64,000 nt of DNA, taken from the NCBI RefSeq assembly GCF_010730745.1, contig NZ_AP022615.1, positions 4,154,001 through 4,218,000 on the forward strand. The letters are read 5' to 3'. The notes beneath the pieces are model-generated. The model worked only from the letters and a program-made list of their open reading frames with translations, did not search any database and was not told the DNA's origin. Numbering within the stretch: the first letter of the stretch is position 1; each line of letters begins with the position of its first letter. A program made the translations under genes and the position numbers. The stretch is from Mycobacterium heidelbergense (GTDB lineage Bacteria > Actinomycetota > Actinomycetes > Mycobacteriales > Mycobacteriaceae). Shown one piece after another: positions 60,774-64,000 of this stretch.

Positions 60774-62129
60774 GTGACCCTTGAGAGCGGGGCGAGCCGG
60801 CCTCCGACCGATCCCGGCGACGATGTGGTCGAGGTCGTCAGCAGGCTGATCCGGTTCGATACCACCAACACCGGCGAGCCCGAGACGACCCGAGGCGAGG
60901 CCGAGTGCGCACGGTGGGTCGCCGGGCAGCTCGAGGAGGTCGGCTACCAGACGGAATACGTCGAATCCGGCGCGCCCGGCCGCGGCAACGTGTTCGCCCG
61001 CCTGGAGGGCGCGGACAGCTCGCGGGGTGCCCTGCTGATCCACGGGCATCTCGACGTGGTGCCGGCCGAGCCGGCCGAGTGGAGCGTGCACCCGTTCTCC
61101 GGCGCGATCGAGGACGGCTTCGTCTGGGGCCGCGGCGCGGTCGACATGAAGGACATGGTCGGCATGATGATCGTGGTCGCCCGCCGGTTGAAGCGGGCCG
61201 GCATCGTGCCGCCCCGCGATCTGGTGTTCGCGTTCGTCGCCGACGAGGAGCACGGCGGTCACTACGGGGCGCAATGGCTGATCAAGAATCGGCCCGAGCT
61301 GTTCGACGGCGTCACCGAGGCGGTCGGGGAAGTGGGCGGGTTCTCCCTGACCGTGCCGCGCCGCGACGGCGGCGAGCGCCGGCTCTACGTGATCGAGACG
61401 GCCGAGAAGGGCCTGTCGTGGATGCGGCTGACGGCCCGGGGCCCGGCCGGACACGGCTCGATGGCGCACGACCGCAACGCCGTGACGGCGGTCGCCGAGG
61501 CGGTCGCCCGGCTGGGCCGACACCGGTTTCCGCTGGTGATGACCGACACCGTCGCCCAGTTCCTGGCCGCGGTCAGCGAGGAGACCGGCCTGACGTTCGA
61601 GACCGACGCGGCCGATCTGGAGGGGACGATCGACAAGCTCGGCCCCATGGCTCGCGTGCTCAAGGCCGTCCTGCACGACACCGCCAACCCGACCATGCTC
61701 AAGGCCGGGTACAAGGCCAACGTGATCCCGGCGACGGCCGAAGCGGTGGTGGACTGCCGCATCCTGCCGGGCCGGAAGGCGGCGTTCGAGAAGGAGATCG
61801 ACGAGCTGCTGGGCCCCGACGTGACCCGCGAATGGATCAGGGACCTGCCGTCGTATCAGACCGGCTTCGACGGCGACCTGGTCGACGCGATGAACGCCGC
61901 GGTGCTCGCGTTCGACCCGGACAGCCGGACGGTGCCCTACATGCTTTCCGGCGGTACTGACGCAAAAGCCTTCGCGCGCTTGGGAATTCGGTGCTTCGGT
62001 TTCGCCCCGCTGCGGTTGCCGCCGGATCTGGATTTCACCGCGCTGTTCCACGGTGTCGACGAACGGGTACCCATCGACGCGTTGAGGTTCGGCACCGATG
62101 TGCTGGCGCACTTCCTGACACACTGCTAA
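60774..62129 (+). CDS. M20-family metallopeptidase/amidohydrolase (Rv2141c-like, annotated dapE2)
   Basis: 451 residues from GTG 60774. Metal and catalytic motifs of the M20 family are complete: IHGHLDVVP (His, Asp), WGRGAVDMKD (bridging Asp), ADEEHGG (Glu base and Glu ligand) and C-terminal LFHGVDERVP (His). The dimerisation domain runs about 200-330 (AEKGLSWMRLTARGPAGHGS). Homologues were named dapE2, but the substrate of Rv2141c is not settled, and a general peptidase or carboxypeptidase role is equally likely. First core gene right of the island. Confidence 0.87.
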   Translation: MTLESGASRPPTDPGDDVVEVVSRLIRFDTTNTGEPETTRGEAECARWVAGQLEEVGYQTEYVESGAPGRGNVFARLEGADSSRGALLIHGHLDVVPAEPAEWSVHPFSGAIEDGFVWGRGAVDMKDMVGMMIVVARRLKRAGIVPPRDLVFAFVADEEHGGHYGAQWLIKNRPELFDGVTEAVGEVGGFSLTVPRRDGGERRLYVIETAEKGLSWMRLTARGPAGHGSMAHDRNAVTAVAEAVARLGRHRFPLVMTDTVAQFLAAVSEETGLTFETDAADLEGTIDKLGPMARVLKAVLHDTANPTMLKAGYKANVIPATAEAVVDCRILPGRKAAFEKEIDELLGPDVTREWIRDLPSYQTGFDGDLVDAMNAAVLAFDPDSRTVPYMLSGGTDAKAFARLGIRCFGFAPLRLPPDLDFTALFHGVDERVPIDALRFGTDVLAHFLTHC

Positions 62130-62193
62130 TCGGAAAAGATGGGGCTAATCGGAAACAGATGAAGCTAGTGAACAAGACACGAGAGGACCGCCC

Positions 62194-62724
62194 ATGAGCC
62201 TGCCGCCCGACCCGTACGACGCGCTGCCCAAGCTGCCGTCGTTCAGCCTGACCTCGAACTCGATCACCAACGGTCAGCCGCTGGCCACGGCGCAGATCAG
62301 CGGGATCCTCGGCGCCGGCGGAGAGGACGTCAGCCCGCAGCTGAGCTGGTCGGGATTCCCCGACGAGACCCGCAGCTTCGCGGTGACCGTCTACGACCCG
62401 GACGCCCCGACGCTGTCCGGGTTCTGGCACTGGGCGGTGGCCAACCTGCCCGCCGACGTCACGGAGTTGCCCGACAACGCCGGCGACGGCAATGAGCTGC
62501 CGGGCGGCGCGCTGACGCTGGTCAACGACGCCGGAATGCGCCGTTACGTCGGCGCCGCACCGCCGCCGGGCCACGGGCCGCATCGCTACTACGTCGCCGT
62601 GCATGCCGTGGACGTCGACAAGCTCGACCTGCCCGAGGACGCCAGCCCCGCTTTTCTCGGGTTCAACCTGTTCCAGCACGCGATCGCGCGCGCCTACATC
62701 TACGGCACCTACGAACAGAAGTAG
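62194..62724 (+). CDS. PEBP/YbhB-family protein (Rv2140c-like)
   Basis: 176 residues. The phosphatidylethanolamine-binding fold is marked by AVTVYDPDAPTLSGFWHWAV (DPDxP and HW motif) and GHGPHRYYVAVHAVD near residue 128. The N-terminal part ITNGQPLATAQISGILGAGG is standard for bacterial YbhB-like members. The ligand is unknown; in M. tuberculosis Rv2140c has been reported to bind kinase-inhibitor-type ligands. Follows the M20 gene on the same strand, 64 nt away. Confidence 0.88.
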   Translation: MSLPPDPYDALPKLPSFSLTSNSITNGQPLATAQISGILGAGGEDVSPQLSWSGFPDETRSFAVTVYDPDAPTLSGFWHWAVANLPADVTELPDNAGDGNELPGGALTLVNDAGMRRYVGAAPPPGHGPHRYYVAVHAVDVDKLDLPEDASPAFLGFNLFQHAIARAYIYGTYEQK

Positions 62725-62733
62725 CGGAACCCG

Positions 62734-64000
62734 CTATCCCACGGGTGTGATCGCGTTGGCGAGCTGTTGGGGCAGGTAGTTCACCAGCCCCGGAAGCAGG
62801 CCCGAGAAGGGCGTGCCGCCGAGCGTCACGTCCACCGGGACGCCAATGCCCGCGGCACCCAGGTCAACCGTGGCCGTAATCGGGTGCGGCGCAACAAGAA
62901 TCCCGTCGAAGGGCACGTTCATGGTGACCGGTATCGCGAGGTGATCGACGTCCATTGTCATCGTCATGGTCACGTGGGTCTCCCCGTTGAGGAAGCCGTT
63001 GGCGACGACGGCCGGGGCGTCGACGATTGCGGTGAGCGCTCCCACACCGTTCCCGGTCTGCACTGCCTGCACAAACGTCGTCGCGCTGGTGGCGAGCGCG
63101 TCCAGTCCGGCGAGCGGCGGACCGATCGCGCTGAAGCCGAGTGACGATGGCAGCCCGAAGAAGGCGTCGAGCTCGATGGGGGGCGTCTGGTGCACCTGCA
63201 GCGTCGGGGTCACCGAGACCTCCGGGTTCGTGAGCACATCGATCACGTTGGCGTAGTTCTGCGCCAGCTGTGCGGGGATGGAGCCGGTGGGAAACAGGCC
63301 GGTGAGGTTCTGCGCCAGCTGCCCGGGGATGGTGAGGATGGGAAGCAGGTCGCCCGCCGGGCCCACCGGCTTGATGTCCGACGAGTTGCTGGCGTCGATT
63401 CCGGTGACGAAGAGGTTTTTGAAGCCCTGCGCCAGGTCGTTCACCGCGCCGTTGTAATCGCCCGTCGCGAGCGCGTGGTAGGCCATCCCCACGTCGGTCT
63501 GGAAGACGGGCAGGGTGGTCGCGAAGCCCTGGCCCGCGAGCTGTAGCGACGTGGTGATCGTCTGGGCGTAGCCGATCTGCTGGTTGACGAACCGCTGCAG
63601 CAGAGCCCCCGGGTTGAAGGCCGAGAGCCGCTGCATGCCGGCCTGAAAGGTGGTCGGCAGGTTCGCCAACTCCGCGGGGAGGTTCTGGATGCCGGTGGCA
63701 AGCGCCGTGGCGACCGTCCGCCCGTAGACCTGCTGGTTGGCGACGACCTGCCGGAGGACCGGGAACGGGTCGGCAACCCAGGCGTTCCCGAGGCTTTGTA
63801 GGTTGGTGGCGGTGTTGGCGAAGAGGGTTTGGTAAGGGCCGGCGGCGGCGCCGACGGCGCCCGCGCCGGGTGCGGCGGGGTTCGCCAGGCTCTGCTGGGC
63901 ATTGGCGATCTCGGTGCTGAGGTAGGCCGCCGCGCCGCCGTTCAACAGGCGCACGAAGTCGTCATGAAACGCCGCCGTTCGGGCGCCCAACGCCTGGAAT
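62734..64000 (-). CDS. PE-family protein, C-terminal part (5' end outside window)
   Basis: The frame enters from the right edge within the end of a PE domain (FQALGARTAAFHDDFVRLLN, GGAAAYLSTEIANAQQSL). The remaining about 380 residues are a Gly/Ala/Asn/Leu-rich region without PGRS repeats, containing Thr/Val-rich beta-like segments near the end (VTMTMTMDVDHLAIPVTMNV) and ending NAITPVG. Such PE proteins with unique C-terminal domains are exported by ESX systems. The true start lies outside the window. Convergent with the PEBP gene, 9 nt apart. Confidence 0.85.
   Translation of the reverse strand, partial: FQALGARTAAFHDDFVRLLNGGAAAYLSTEIANAQQSLANPAAPGAGAVGAAAGPYQTLFANTATNLQSLGNAWVADPFPVLRQVVANQQVYGRTVATALATGIQNLPAELANLPTTFQAGMQRLSAFNPGALLQRFVNQQIGYAQTITTSLQLAGQGFATTLPVFQTDVGMAYHALATGDYNGAVNDLAQGFKNLFVTGIDASNSSDIKPVGPAGDLLPILTIPGQLAQNLTGLFPTGSIPAQLAQNYANVIDVLTNPEVSVTPTLQVHQTPPIELDAFFGLPSSLGFSAIGPPLAGLDALATSATTFVQAVQTGNGVGALTAIVDAPAVVANGFLNGETHVTMTMTMDVDHLAIPVTMNVPFDGILVAPHPITATVDLGAAGIGVPVDVTLGGTPFSGLLPGLVNYLPQQLANAITPVG

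Overview
The window comes from a slow-growing mycobacterium. High GC, frequent GTG starts, a complete mycobacterial dcw (division and cell wall) cluster, and a gene order that follows M. tuberculosis Rv2180c to Rv2140c in reverse all point to a member resembling the M. avium complex. I name no species.

Core, 1-34.7 kb: a membrane protein end, an Rv2179c-like exoribonuclease, aroG, pknL and its neighbour Rv2175c, mptA, idsA2, an Rv2172c-like reductase, lppM, an Rv2170-like acetyltransferase and an Rv2169c-like protein. The dcw operon follows: mraZ (with four TGGGG-type operator repeats 10 bp apart), rsmH, an FtsL-like gene, pbpB, then murE-murF-mraY-murD-ftsW-murG-murC-ftsQ-ftsZ-yfiH-PLP protein-sepF-yggT-wag31. 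Most of its genes overlap by 4 nt. The block between pbpB and murE is replaced by a dispersed palindromic repeat, a vapC 3' remnant and a divergent FAD-monooxygenase/TetR pair with a perfect operator palindrome.

Accessory, 34.7-60.6 kb: foreign DNA inserted at the 3' end of a tRNA-Leu(GAG) gene. Three copies of the tRNA 3' end (about 34739, 39500 and 60584) divide it into two segments. Segment A (4.8 kb, no integrase) carries a MenA/MenT-like toxin-antitoxin pair and a large STAND NTPase with a Cap4-like nuclease domain, a candidate anti-phage protein. Segment B (21 kb) ends in the core of an actinomycete integrative and conjugative element: HD and Nudix proteins, an XRE-PLD regulator, a TraB/FtsK translocase, a RepSA-type rolling-circle initiator, a small gene and a large serine integrase. 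Its left part holds a heat-shock/carbohydrate cassette: a CIRCE element, GT4 glycosyltransferase, amylo-alpha-1,6-glucosidase, Hsp20, MFS transporter and a broken hspR. IS remnants and decayed genes (PAS-ANTAR, MFS copy, thioredoxin, DUF6262) surround it.

The integrase gene ends inside the tRNA. The sequence just inside the other two att copies encodes, with mainly synonymous differences, what looks like the displaced C-terminal tail of the integrase.

Right flank, 60.7-64 kb: core genes resume with an M20 peptidase (Rv2141c-like), a PEBP-family protein (Rv2140c-like) and the C-terminal part of a PE-family protein running off the window.
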